Assembly: GCF_000005505.3 (NCBI RefSeq)
Contig: NC_016131.3
Span: 27,457,001 to 27,521,000 of the forward strand
Direction: 5' to 3'
Length of the DNA: 64,000 bases
Origin: Brachypodium distachyon
Lineage: Eukaryota; Streptophyta; Magnoliopsida; Poales; Poaceae
Each line of letters opens with the position of its first letter. The stretch's first letter is position 1. The position numbers and the translations under genes are program-made. Positions 22,301 to 33,136 of the stretch are shown here, piece after piece. A model generated the notes under the pieces. It saw only the letters and a list, made by a program, of their open reading frames with translations. It was not told where the DNA came from and ran no database searches.

Positions 22301-25300
22301 TCTGATGTCTTCCCCTTTGCAAGAACCTCAAGATACTTCCCGAATAACACAAACGTAATTATCATTGCACTTGTCTCAAAATATATGGGAGGTCGAAATC
22401 CAGTAAATGCTCCATATAGGAGTGCGCAAACGGAGTATACATACGACGCGGTGGTGCCAAGAACAACTAACACATCCATATTTGTAGAACCATGTCTCAA
22501 GGCCCTGTAAGCCGCAATATAGAATCGCTTGCCGACGACAAACTGTACAACGCTTACCAATATCCAGTTCACCAGATCCCCCATAAGAAATGGTCCACAG
22601 TGCATGAGCAGTAGTGTACTGATGAAAGGTATACTTGGGCAGACCATACGTATAAAGAATACAGGAATCTGTTGTGAGGAGACAATTGGATTGACTCAGT
22701 AAGCAGGCAGCAGCATAGCAAGAGTTCAAAGTGTTTTACTAGGCAAAAAGACCACATATCGGTTTCTCGGGGGGAAAAGGACCAAATCCCTACATTTATT
22801 CATGGAAAGTTCTTTTATAAAGTAGACAACTCAACATTTTATCTCCTCTCTACAATAGCCCTGCTATTTAGTCAACTGTGAAATTTGATGTGAATATCAT
22901 GTCAGATGTCCATGTCCGGATTTGTTACTTGCTTGAAACAGAACAACACTGCTCTCCTATGTCATCTTGTCTTGGTGGGTTTCACGTGTAAGCAAAAGGA
23001 CCATTAAATATGCAGACAAAACCCACTGAAACAGATGACACAAGATGACAATAATATGTAAGGTCATATTTTCCTATATAACTAAATTGCTACCTTGGGT
23101 CTGTTCAAAGTGTCATTTCTCGACCATACCTGATTCTATGCTACCTGTTGCTGAAACATTGTATATGGCCTATTGTCCTGTAAGTTGTCTACCAAGACGC
23201 AGCTATCAACTATGCCAACGGTACTATCATTAGAAAATAGGTACTCTAATTAAATCTTTGCAGAAACTGCACGCTATATTGGGTGAGAGAGAGAAGGAAA
23301 CATCAAAACTTACACTTAGGAGTAAGCTAAAGCGGAGAAGATGGAGCATTTTGGAGGCCTCCTGTGCATCGTTTGAAGCCCCTTGAGTATAAGGATTCTG
23401 CACATGCGCTTGCAATCTCCCATTGCTTCCCATTTCAATAGTATCCACAATTGCTCTCAGACTAACAGCTTCTGGATCGAATACGATCTCAACTTCTGAG
23501 AGGGCGGTATTTACACTAAACTGTCGCAGACCAGCCATCTTCTTAAGGATGTCATGTAGTATATCTACATCGCTCTCAGTGTGCAAGCCAGTCAGGCCAA
23601 GGAAAATCTTATCTTGCTCGCTACTCTGTAAGAATGCAGCTTCAAAACCAGCATCCTCGATAGCTTGAACAATTTCATCCTTGCTAATGGCAGAAGGAAC
23701 ATACTCAACTTCGCCTAATGACGTTGCCAAGGCAACGACTGCTCCTTTTATACCTGGCAGTTTTTTTAAGATACCCTCAACCGAGTTTACACAATTAGCA
23801 CATGTCATTCCTCCTATCCTAAATTGTGCTGACAATGTCTTGTGTGTCTTAGGTTGAGAAACTGCAGAATCTGGGAGCATTTCAGCTTCAAATCCAGCAT
23901 CTTCTATAGCTTCTATTATATCCTCTACCTGCATAAACAAATCCAAAATACAATTGCAGTCAACAAAGTGACCCGAATATGCCAATAGATGTAGTTGCTA
24001 ACGAACATATTTCACTAAAAAACCAGTTAACTAAACTGGAGAGGAACTTATCATATGAGGATTAGTACACAAACTGGAGTTAAACCTTTCTAGAAAGAAA
24101 GAAAAAAAGAGGGATCAGACAGCTTGTATGGGTGCTTGCACTTTTCTGGTTAATATTTAATCATTTGAAATTGATATTTGCTACACAATAAATGCATGTT
24201 ATTAAGTTGGTGTGGATTAACAGGATCTCATCAGAGTACATGTGGTACCAGGCACACACATACACATTTTCCTTATATTTCTAGCCATTTTGGTGATGTA
24301 ATAGCATTCAAAACACATAATATGAGCCTAGCAGGTATGTAACTATCATAGTCTTAAGTCTCCTTAAAGGGTTGTACGTTTTTGAACAGATAAAGTATCC
24401 ATTCTATTTTTGAGATGAATACTAAGTTCACTGGCATAAATGGCTTCTAATTTCCAACAGACATATCAAATCCTAAATGTATTTTTCCAATTGAGATGTA
24501 CGAAATGAAATTGACAATGAGCAATCTACTGTACCTAATTGGACTGGATAGGAAATTACATTTTAATCAGCTAACGTTTTGGCTCCCAGTTCGCTTATCT
24601 TCAAGAATCTAAATCCTAAGACAGGAGCATTAGTCCAAGAATAAAAAACTAATAATGCATAACAATTTTGTTAGTTCTACAACTGGATAGCTATTATTAG
24701 TTGCCAAAACAACCTTTTTGAGAGTTCCTGTCAATAACAAAAGAAATTAAAGACTTCGCCCAGCCCACCTCCTAACGTAACTGTAAGATAATGATAAGTT
24801 TCATACTCTGAAGCTAAACCACAAAATCCCAGCCAAAAAAGAAAGGAAATGGTCATGGAAAGAAAAGAAGAAGAAAAAAGCAAAACACATGAATGATTAG
24901 GAAGCTGTGGTCGTATTCTTTAAAGGTGTTTCAAAACAAGTTCAAAGTTCTATGCAACATATGCAGCAAATAGAATTTATCATCTCAGTTCAATTTTCCA
25001 GAAAGTGCATGGTAAAAAAGATCCTGCAGCAAGCAAGCTACAGTTTTGTCACACAATTCAATCTTACAACATGAATTTGCATAACGTGCTGCTTTGAGCC
25101 GTATAATGTCAAACCCTCAGCTCAGCGCCTCCTTTCCCGAGAATATGATTCAACAGCTAGCTCTCTAGCTCACCAACCAATCAAAAGCTAGTGTAGTGCC
25201 AGCCTTGGGCTCCCGAATCCCACAATCCACGGTCCACTAGCGATCACGAGCTTCCAACAAAGTTACAGCTCACCCAACCCCGAAAGCAAGAGAGGCTCAA

Positions 25301-26048
25301 ATCATTAACCAATTGGTGGTTGACCAATCTTACAGTTTGGTCTGTGCAGCGCCACATTTCACCAACCAACTGAAACCACGTCGAAAAGTTACAGTTCCGA
25401 CGCGCAACTACACAATTACCCACAGGAAAAATGCAAGCTCGTACCCAATTTACATAATCACATGAACTAAAAGCAAACTTCGTGGTGCCAGTGGCAAGGC
25501 CACCAACTCCCCCCAGGCCTTTTTTTTCGAAAATCAAAAGCCTCCTGACGAAAAGACGCGATTGAAATTTTACTATTCTATAACCAGCCCAACCATCGAT
25601 TCATCCGCAGAAAATTTTACGACCCCAATGCATCGACGAGCTCGAAATTATCCATAAACGCACAAAACTCGCTTCGAGGAGCGCAAATACGCCAGGATCA
25701 CACATCACGCCACCTCACCTTGAGTTGCGCGGGGTCGAAGACGACGCGGGCGCGGTTCTGGAGCAGCGACACGGCGACGCGCCGCACGCCCCGGCGGGCG
25801 GAGACGGCGGCCTCGACGGCGCTCGTGCACGCCGAGCACGTCATGCCCGTCACCCGCACCTGCGCCTCCTCCTCCTCCTCCTCCTCCTCCTCCTCCTCCT
25901 CCCCGGCGCCGCCTCCCGCCGGCGGCGCCCCCATCTCCTCGTCGTACGAGCCGAGCAGCGCCACGTCCTCCATGTCGTCGCCGCCCCCTCCCGCCGCCGC
26001 CGCACGGCCGCCGCCACCGGCGACCGCCGAGAGCTGCAGGTGGGCCAT
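19378..26048 (-). CDS. HMA9: Copper-transporting P1B-type ATPase, HMA9-like (9 exons, 1012 aa)
   Basis: Pumps Cu+ across a membrane using ATP; rice HMA9 is a plasma-membrane metal exporter. Exons (minus strand): 25719-26048, 23314-23928, 22239-22668, 21824-22149, 21215-21273, 20797-21139, 20354-20554, 19969-20226, 19378-19854. All join in frame with GT-AG splicing, giving 1012 residues, close to the family length. Two N-terminal metal-binding domains carry CSAC (71-74) and CANC (153-156), followed by a degenerate third domain. The core has TGES, CPC (about 623), DKTGT with the phosphorylated Asp (about 667), SEHPLA (about 704) and GDGINDSP (about 887). MAYN and MAFSS in the last helices complete the Cu+ (P1B-1) signature. 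A run of 12 Glu (50-61) precedes the first domain. The start is the only Met before the first CxxC in exon 1. No lesion was found, so the gene looks functional. Confidence 0.95.
21331..21593. repeat. Tandem duplication (about 133 + 130 bp) inside HMA9-like intron 4
   Basis: TGCAATGCTTTTGGGCTTTT begins both units (21331 and 21464), and both end ACACGTAATTCAGA-like. The only clear difference is AATATGTAATATGTT in the first against AATATGTATGTT in the second. Near identity suggests a recent event or gene conversion. Confidence 0.92.
23929..25718 (-). other. HMA9-like intron 1 (1.8 kb)
   Basis: AT-rich intron with donor GTGAGG at 25718 and acceptor TTTATGCAG at 23929-23930 (minus strand). I see no complete element or RNA gene in it. 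Its 3' part (to about 24129) is also present in the duplicated fragment at 17.0-17.9 kb. Confidence 0.6.
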
Positions 26049-26126
26049 GGCTGTCAGAGCAGGCGAAATGTTTCGTGGGAGAGAAGAGAAGAGGAGACCG
26101 AGCGAAGGAGCGGAGGCGGGGGTTGG

Positions 26127-26133
26127 TTATAAA
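26127..26133 (-). promoter_or_regulatory. Candidate TATA box of the HMA9-like gene
   Basis: TTTATAA on the minus strand, about 80 bp upstream of the ATG at 26048, with a C-rich stretch just upstream. Position and sequence fit a TATA box; no transcript start is known. Confidence 0.45.
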
Positions 26134-27413
26134 CTGGGGGGAAAGGTAAAAGGAAGGAGCAAAACGAGTTGATTTACCAATGTAGGGGTGTTTGTATAAA
26201 TTATAACGTATTTTCTGCAGTATTATACAGTAATGTTTTTTTTCCCCGGTGGGTGTGTTAGATGGGAGCGTGCGTGGTAATGCAAGTGGCCAAATTTGCC
26301 ATGTGATCCTCGAAGGATCGCAGTTCTCCCTTTGACTTGGTTTTCACGTGTTGACGACGTGGACACGTCAATACGGAAGTCCAAGATTGTTGCATAACTG
26401 CTTATGTAATGGGAAAGACTACCAAATCAGGTAGACATCTTCCGGTTGAAACACGCAAGGGATTTACAGTTAAATTTGAGAACCATGAGAGGTCTCGAGT
26501 GCAAAACTCATGTATACAATGTCGCATTTTTGCATGCAGTGAAATGTGAACAATCCTATTATTGAGCTACATATACTTTTCCTCTCGAACGCGTATATCC
26601 TGGTTCGTTAAAACAAGATTTATAGCAACGTATTCCATAACCATGTATTCTCATCGTAGATTTAGAAAATGGAGTACTCCGTATATAAGTGTTCATCGCC
26701 CGTGGTGCATGGTTTTTAATAATCTCAAGATGGTCCATACATCGAATACAGAAGGTGCGCTTCAATTCGGTCTTTTTCTCTCTTTGAGCAAAGCCTTTGG
26801 TTGGATTAGGTAGTTAAGAAAAGTCTCTCGGAATTGGTTAAACGGGAGGTTACGCACGCTGGGTTTGGTCAGCTAAGATTTTGATTCCCGCGCCATGACC
26901 ACGAGGGGCCCATAGAAACTGCTAACAATCCAAACCACTAGTAGCGGGGATCTTCGGCTATTTGTACCACAGTGTTACTTAATTAAGTACTGGTATATAC
27001 AACATCGTTGCCGCTGACCAGGTTGATAGTTTATTTTCCCCGGGCGGATCAGCAGCACGGCAGCATGGGTGTGCTTCCGATCTGATCTTGAGATCGTACA
27101 TACACAACCTGGCAGACGCGCGAATTAGAGCCAGAGCACGTTTTAGACGTGATGTAAGCAGGGCTGTAATTAAGCTTGAGCTCCGGCGTGGACCCGAGAC
27201 GTGTGTTTCATTACCTTGGTTCCTCCTTCCTGGTGTGGTGTGCAAGCGAAGACAAGCTAGAGACGGTCGACGAGGACACGGCAGCCGAATTAACCAACCA
27301 GGTCCACCCCCGGCGTCCCGTCCGTTTATATGTATACAAGACGGCCCAGACATTGACCCGGCGCCTCCGACACGAGAGACTTTGGGCGATGGAAGAATTG
27401 CCCCGTTCCCAAC

Positions 27414-27521
27414 ACCTCCGATTCTAAATTATTGTCGAAATATTACATGTATCTAAACGTTTTTTAAGATTAGATACATCCATATTTGAATTGAGACGAG
27501 AATTTAGAATCGACGGCAGTA
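27414..27521. mobile_element. Degenerate Stowaway MITE
   Basis: CCTCCGATTCTAAATTATTG, ACATGTATCTAAACG, AGATACATCC and AATTTAGAATCG match the family at 13498-13610. The terminal GGAGGGAG has decayed. Confidence 0.6.
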
Positions 27522-28904
27522 ACTGACTGGTCCGCCTGGCCCTGGTCTCTCGATCACGTACGCGCGCTTTCTGCTCGGGACTACCAAGCTTGCTCACAAA
27601 ATCCTACCCCGGAAAAAAGAAGTAAAAAAACAGGGTATGGAATGCATGATTGAATCTGAAAACGATAAAGCCCATTCCTCCATGTCCGATCGATCCATCC
27701 ATGTCTTCTTTCTTTTTTTCTGAAAGGAGATCGATGCGTGTCGGTTCGGCCAACACGGCAAGTGGAAACGGGACAGACAGACAGGCAGGTACGGTACCTT
27801 TCACCCAAAATTAACTCTGTTGCATGCTGCGTCGCACCTCACTAGCTATCTATCTTAGCTTTCGCCGCTCGCAATTGCAGGCTTCCTCAGCGCGCACGAC
27901 GACCCCATCGTTCTTCCATCCATCCGGCCGGAAAAGGCCCCAAATACAAAGGCGGCGGCTTTTGGCTCAAAGCGATGGCTCTGCGGAAGCCCGACCAGCT
28001 GCTTGTCTGTACCATTATCCTTCGTGGAACATATATACAGACTCGATGAAACGAATTTTTTTTCCTTCTCCCTCCAAACACTAACAAAAGCCGGAGTCTT
28101 GGTTAATTTGTTCCCCAAACGCGCGACTACACGGGTGTTAGTAGCAGCAGCAGCAGCAGTACCAGACAGGGTCACTGAGCTTCATTAAATGGATTAATCA
28201 TCTTTCAGCTCTACGCCTCTACCCCTTAATTTCCGATCTCAAGACACAGGCCTAGTTAACGAACCAAAGCAGCTTCAGAGTTGGTTTTATGTCAAAGAAT
28301 ATATAGCAGCCTGATGCTGAAAGGCGAGAGCTGAACCCCCCCACAACCAAAGGCAAAGTTTCTTTCCCCGGGACGGACGGCATCGCCAATTGGCATGTCC
28401 ATGCCCGATCTGTTCACAGAGGGTTGGTAGAGTTTCCCTTCAAAGCCCCAACTTTTTGTTTTGTTGCTGCCCAAACACACACAGGCCACCGGCCGGCACA
28501 GTACTGACGAATGCAGACTGTTTATACCTTTGCTTGATTTGGAGGATGACCTCTCGAGTCGTTGTAGTACGTTGGTAATTTTGCAGTAGTACAAGTGTAG
28601 TACAATGGTGATCTGGTCAGCAGCACTCAGCGGTGGCCAACAGCTACCACCTTGTACGACAATTCATGGAGTTCTTGAGGATTACAGATTACATAACTCT
28701 GCCCTGACTGCCCAGTAATTCAGGTAGTTAGGTAGGTAGCCGGCAAGGCGAGGGCGTTGTCTTCTGGCGGCCCGTGATGGGAAAAAGTCCTAGGATAAAC
28801 GGGAAGCATTCTCAAGACTATCATTTCCGGGGTGAAAACTGAATTCCGACAGTGAGGGACCCTAAGGTCAAAAGAAGGTTCATTTCCTTGCTTTTGAAAA
28901 ATGG

Positions 28905-28982
28905 TACTTCCTAAATTTTTATCGTGGTTTTAGTTCAAATTTGTATCAAAATTACGACAAAAATTTAGAATCGGAGGAATTG
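28905..28982. mobile_element. Stowaway remnant
   Basis: CTTCCTAAATTTTTATCG at the left, AAATTTAGAATCGGAGGAA at the right. Shortened and diverged. Confidence 0.45.
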
Positions 28983-29169
28983 TACGGAGTAGTGGATTTT
29001 ATGCAGGATTTCTTTTGTCAACCTTGAGTTGGATCCATTTGAGAGCTCTGTGAACTCGGGTCACAAACTAACAATTCTTGCATCTCTGTTCTGTTCACGC
29101 ACTTGTACTGTTTTACATCCATTCATTCAGACGTCCATGCATACAATCCAAGTAAATTTTCTTATCTTA

Positions 29170-29259
29170 CTCGCTCCGATTCATAAAAAATGTCGCCCAT
29201 TTTGTATGAAGTACAAATTTGGTGTCAAGTGGACGACACTTTTTATGAATCGGAGCGAA
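29170..29259. mobile_element. Stowaway-type MITE, distinct subfamily, TSD TA
   Basis: CTCGCTCCGATTCATAAAAA and TTTTTATGAATCGGAGCGA(A) form near-perfect inverted repeats of about 27 bp extending into GTGTCG/CGACAC-like sequence. TA at 29168-29169 and 29260-29261. About 90 bp, folding almost end to end. Confidence 0.75.
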
Positions 29260-30664
29260 TACTTATTACTGATCATTGGCTTCTTGCACACTGATCTATC
29301 AGATTTTAGGTACGTGGGTGCATGTCATTGTACTACATCAGTACTTTGGTGATCTTGCTGCAGAAGTTACACCGATGCATGATCAAACTATCTCCATCTC
29401 CGAAGCAAGGTGTGGAGACATGACTGAACAACAAGAGGCGCTGTCGAACAAATGGAAGGCAGCAGTGTATAATAGTGTCACATGCCAACAGAAAACCAGC
29501 AAATCAACACTTGGACTGCCGCCTACTTAGTTTATAGATGTAATGATTTTGATAGTTTGATGGAAAAACAAAAGGAAATCGCAAATTAAGGATTAAAACA
29601 ACAAGCAATAACATATATGTGCATGGTACTCTCTTCTTTTTTCTGTCTTGTTCAGGCATTAGTAGTGCTAGAGTGCTGGTTAGTAGCCCATGACTCGGAT
29701 GTACCACTAAATATATTCAGATTTGGTGTCCCTGTCAGCCATCATGGAAACTTCCCCTCTAATTCATTCTCTTCTAACCTTTCAGGAACAAAGTTGGATA
29801 GCCTGGTAGGTCCTCGTCTTTCTTGCAACTTAATTTCACATTCTGGGTCATGATCAGGTTCTTCCTTGCTATTCTATCGTCCTGTTAGGTCATCTGGCCA
29901 ACCACCCAACACTGCTACTCAAGAGCCAAGATTGCTAACTTTACAGAAAGTATACAAACCTTGTCATGGGATGGCAGTCATCATGCATAGAAATGCATAT
30001 CAATGTGATTTTCCTTCAGTAGAAAAAGGAAGGCCTAGTTATTTTAGAGATCCAATTCGAGTCTTAAGAAAAGGACATCCAATTCTCACTTTACTTTTTT
30101 TTTCCTTTTCTCCTGTGAGGTGGCCAATCCTCACTTTCTAGCGTCCACCCCCTTGAACTAAAAGCGAACTAGTTCCCCAAAAAAAAACGAACTAGTTTCG
30201 AAACTTTAACCAAACTCACCCTCAAATTTTTAGAGAATTTTGATCAGACGGCGTGAACATTTGCGAGGTTTCTATTTCATTCGGCTTGCGATGCCAAAAC
30301 TTAGGTTCCCTTTTCTTGCCTTGTTAGTTTGGTTTTCCCTTGAACTCGAACCAAAATTAAAACCATTAAAGAGGTCATGACGGCGTCCAGTGGGCTATGC
30401 CATGTTGATAACTGTTCTGTTGATGGGCTGCGAGCTAGTGCCTTTTGATTGGGCAGCCATCGCTGCTGGCGACTCAAGAGGGCCTCTAGCTGGACCGGCC
30501 CAGCTACGCTTTGAAGATTTTTTTTCCTTCTTTTTCTTGTTTTTTTTTTCATTTCTTTATGCTAAATAAATAGATGGTGCCAGACTGCCAGTGGCCGGCC
30601 CATCTGGGACAGGCTCACGGCCATTGCTTGCGCGTGGAGGAGCTTTCCTTCTACAGTAGCAGTA

Positions 30665-30758
30665 CTCTTTCCGATTCTAAATCGTTGTTGAAATATTACA
30701 TGTATTTAAACGCTTTTTAAAAATAGATACATCCGTACAACAAATTTAAGTCAAGAAA
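30665..30758. mobile_element. Degenerate Stowaway MITE
   Basis: CTCTTTCCGATTCTAAATCG at the left after TA, ACATGTATTTAAACGC and ATAGATACATCC in the body. The right terminal repeat is lost. Confidence 0.6.
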
Positions 30759-31068
30759 CTTGTTGGGTCTTTCCTCTCACGGTCTCACAAGTCACCACCC
30801 AATGACACGCAGGCAAAGATGCTTCCGACTGCCATTGCTCCCGAAGACCAAAACTGTCGAGCTGTCGCTCCCGTGTAAACTGCATGCTCTCCACGTCTCA
30901 TGCCTCAGACGTCATGTTCCTGACAATTGGAGTATTATGCGAATTATTATGATCCTATTTGCGACCGTGTCAATATCATTCCAGGTTAACACGCACTCTT
31001 TCATACGCACAGCAAGAAATCCCTTGCCAAGAAACAACAAACAGAGCTAGCTATAGCCGACAGCAACC

Positions 31069-32577
31069 ATGGACACTGCTCTCTCCGCAGTAGCAAGCGA
31101 GCTAACCAGCAGGTTCGTGTCTTTCCTGATCAGCAAATACAGGAACCAGGCATGCCTCAAGAACAAGAAGAACCTGGAATCGCTCCGTGGCCTCCTCCTC
31201 AGAGTCCACACCGTCGTGGAGGAGGCCGAGGCACGACACATCACGAATTCAAAGATGCTTGTGCAGCTCAAGTTGCTCATGGAAGCCATGTACCAAGGAT
31301 ACGAGGCCCTGGACACCTACAGCCCCTTAGAACAGATCAGAATTACAGATCAGTCGGATCAGGTCAGTGGCTCTCACACCATGGAATATTTCCCCATTGT
31401 CACCCGCCGTTTCAATAGCAGCAGTAGCATTACAGTTGTTAGCAGCAGCAGCAAGGATGTGCAGAGTGCACTGGAAAATCTGGAAGCGGCGGCAGCGAAC
31501 ATGGCCGAGTTCGTCACTCTCCTGGCAGGCTTCGACCGGATGCCTCGCAGCCCGTATAGCCGCTACCTGTTCGTTGACGGCTTCATGTTTGGCCGCCAGG
31601 TCGAGAGGCAGCAGATCATAAACATCTTGATGCTACAGGATGATGTTAATTTGGGAGCGGTTCCAATAATGGCCGTGCTGCCTGTCATCGGCGGCTGCAG
31701 GGTAGGCAAGAAGACTCTAATCTCCAGCGTCTGCTGCGACGATCGCATCCGCGGCCGCTTCTCTTCCATTTTACATGTCAACGGAAGCGAGATCCGAGAA
31801 TTCGACAGCACCAAATTCACTTCCCCGCCCGTGAGAACTCTGGTTGTCGTCGAGCTTCGATCGGACATCGACGATAAAGAATGGCACGAGTTCCGTTCTA
31901 TACTCACGACTCTCACCTCTGCAGGAAGCAAGATCGTGATCATCAGTAGACTCGAGAAAGCAGCAAGATTCGGAACAGTCAATAATAGCCCGATCCGGAT
32001 TAACGGCTTCTCGCAAGAGGAGTACAGTTATCTCTTCAAGGTGCTGGCCTTCGGGAGCGCCGACCCGGGGGAGCACCCGCGGCTGGCGCTGATAGGGAAG
32101 GAGCTGGCGACGATGATGCAGGGTTCGCTCGTGCATCTGAACGTGTATTCAAACATGCTGAGAGGCAACCTGAGTGTGCAGTTCTGGACCCGTGTCCTGA
32201 AGCTGTACAAGACTGTCATGGAAGCTAATCTGACATCCTTCGGTGAGCGCCCGACGGCGCTTCTGCAGAGAGGTGGCGTTGTGGATATCACCGAGTTTTC
32301 GTCGTCCTTGTCTGATAATGGCTCGGTTCGGGTTATGCTGCTGATTGCTGAAAGGGTTGATGGTGATTCTTCTTCAGGAGGATCAGGTGAGCTGCTGCCT
32401 AAGTTGGGATTTGGAGATATTATCGCAGGATCTGTTGCTCTGCCGATGGAGTTTGAACTGGTTTGGGAATCACGGTTGCCTCCGTACACCGTTATTTCTG
32501 CCACGTGTGTCGCGCGGAAGGCTGAGCACTCTGCCCCGCCGAGGAAGAGATGCCGCAGATTGAGTACGCCGTTGTAG
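31069..32577 (+). CDS. NLR-like protein: coiled-coil (Rx-N type) plus degenerate NB-ARC, no LRR
   Basis: Intact single-exon ORF of 502 codons. Residues about 1-90 resemble the Rx-type N-terminal helical domain (SAVASELTSRFVSFLISKY, KNKKNLESLRGLLLRVHTVV). The NB-ARC-like part starts near residue 170 (FVDGFMFGRQVERQQII). Its P-loop at about 208 reads GGCRVGKKTL where GxGxxGKTTL is usual. The kinase-2 stretch LVVVELRSDIDD lacks the typical LLVLDDVW. The RNBS-B-like GSKIVIISRLEKAARFG is well kept. After a stretch matching the region following GLPLA, there is no LRR. The C-terminus ends in a basic PPRKRCRRL, a possible nuclear signal. Full NLRs sense pathogen effectors and bind ATP. Here nucleotide binding may be weakened, so a helper, regulatory or decayed role is inferred. 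Start: first Met, directly before the conserved N-terminal helix. Confidence 0.82.
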   Translation: MDTALSAVASELTSRFVSFLISKYRNQACLKNKKNLESLRGLLLRVHTVVEEAEARHITNSKMLVQLKLLMEAMYQGYEALDTYSPLEQIRITDQSDQVSGSHTMEYFPIVTRRFNSSSSITVVSSSSKDVQSALENLEAAAANMAEFVTLLAGFDRMPRSPYSRYLFVDGFMFGRQVERQQIINILMLQDDVNLGAVPIMAVLPVIGGCRVGKKTLISSVCCDDRIRGRFSSILHVNGSEIREFDSTKFTSPPVRTLVVVELRSDIDDKEWHEFRSILTTLTSAGSKIVIISRLEKAARFGTVNNSPIRINGFSQEEYSYLFKVLAFGSADPGEHPRLALIGKELATMMQGSLVHLNVYSNMLRGNLSVQFWTRVLKLYKTVMEANLTSFGERPTALLQRGGVVDITEFSSSLSDNGSVRVMLLIAERVDGDSSSGGSGELLPKLGFGDIIAGSVALPMEFELVWESRLPPYTVISATCVARKAEHSAPPRKRCRRLSTPL

Positions 32578-33028
32578 AAAAAATAAATAAAATGTATGCC
32601 TTTGTAGGCCACAAATTAGAGGCCATCCTGCATCCATGATGTGAACGTATCACTTTATTATCATGCTGTATCTCATAGTTCTGCTTCCTACGGATGCAAT
32701 GGTGCTAAAATATACTAGTATGAAAATATTAACAAGACTAACTTAGAATTGTAGATGTTGAACCTCATGAAACTTTAACAAGCTTTTTTTTTTGCGGGGA
32801 AAAACTTTAACAAGCTTGACTTGGGACAAACTAGAACGTTTTAAAACGGAAAAAAGTACTGTACTCTGCAATGAGGCTAGCCCTGTATTGCTCGGTCCAC
32901 TTCACCATCCTTCCCACAAAACGGGCCAGCCATATTGGGCCTAAAGGCCATCGTCAGTTGTTCCGCCCGCTTCATCATTCTCCCCAGTAACGGGCCGCTT
33001 TTAAACACGAGCCTAGTCTTCCCCTCTA
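32578..33028. other. Spacer between the NLR-like gene and fibrillarin
   Basis: Holds the NLR-like 3' flank, a 16 bp insertion with its own target duplication (32770-32817) and the fibrillarin promoter region. Confidence 0.5.
32770..32817. repeat. Perfect 16 bp direct repeat flanking a 16 bp T-rich insertion
   Basis: AAACTTTAACAAGCTT occurs at 32770-32785 and 32802-32817. Between them lies TTTTTTTTGCGGGGAA. This is the pattern of an extremely 5'-truncated target-primed retroposition on the minus strand (tail of A residues on that strand, long target duplication). Confidence 0.75.
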
Positions 33029-33080
33029 TAAAAATCCTCTCCTCCCGCGGCGGCGTGTATTAACCCCCAGAAAAACCCTA
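32936..33080 (+). promoter_or_regulatory. Fibrillarin promoter: TGGGCC site II, TATA box, telo-box
   Basis: TGGGCC at 32936-32941 and further GGGCC cores nearby, TATAAAAAT at 33029-33037, and AAACCCTA at 33073-33080. Site II plus telo-box is the arrangement known for plant ribosome-biogenesis and ribosomal-protein genes, responding to TCP and Myb-type factors. It fits the product. The exact transcription start is not known. Confidence 0.7.
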
Positions 33081-33136
33081 GCCTCCCTTCTCGTCTTCCT
33101 CCTCGGCGGCGGCTACTACAAGCACTACTCGAAACC

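Larger units (their letters stand above)
26140..31068. other. Gene-free interval between the HMA9-like and NLR-like genes
   Basis: Nearly 5 kb without a supportable coding region. It holds an intact Stowaway at 29170-29259 and degenerate Stowaway remnants near 27.4, 28.9 and 30.7 kb (separate entries). Short ORFs show no family motif. The proximal parts presumably include the promoters of both flanking genes, which diverge. Confidence 0.45.

Noticed and set aside
25720..26172. Plus-strand ORFs of 135-150 codons over HMA9-like exon 1
   Set aside because: They are antisense to a well-supported exon, and their Ser, Leu and Pro runs reflect the GC-rich repeat, not a protein.
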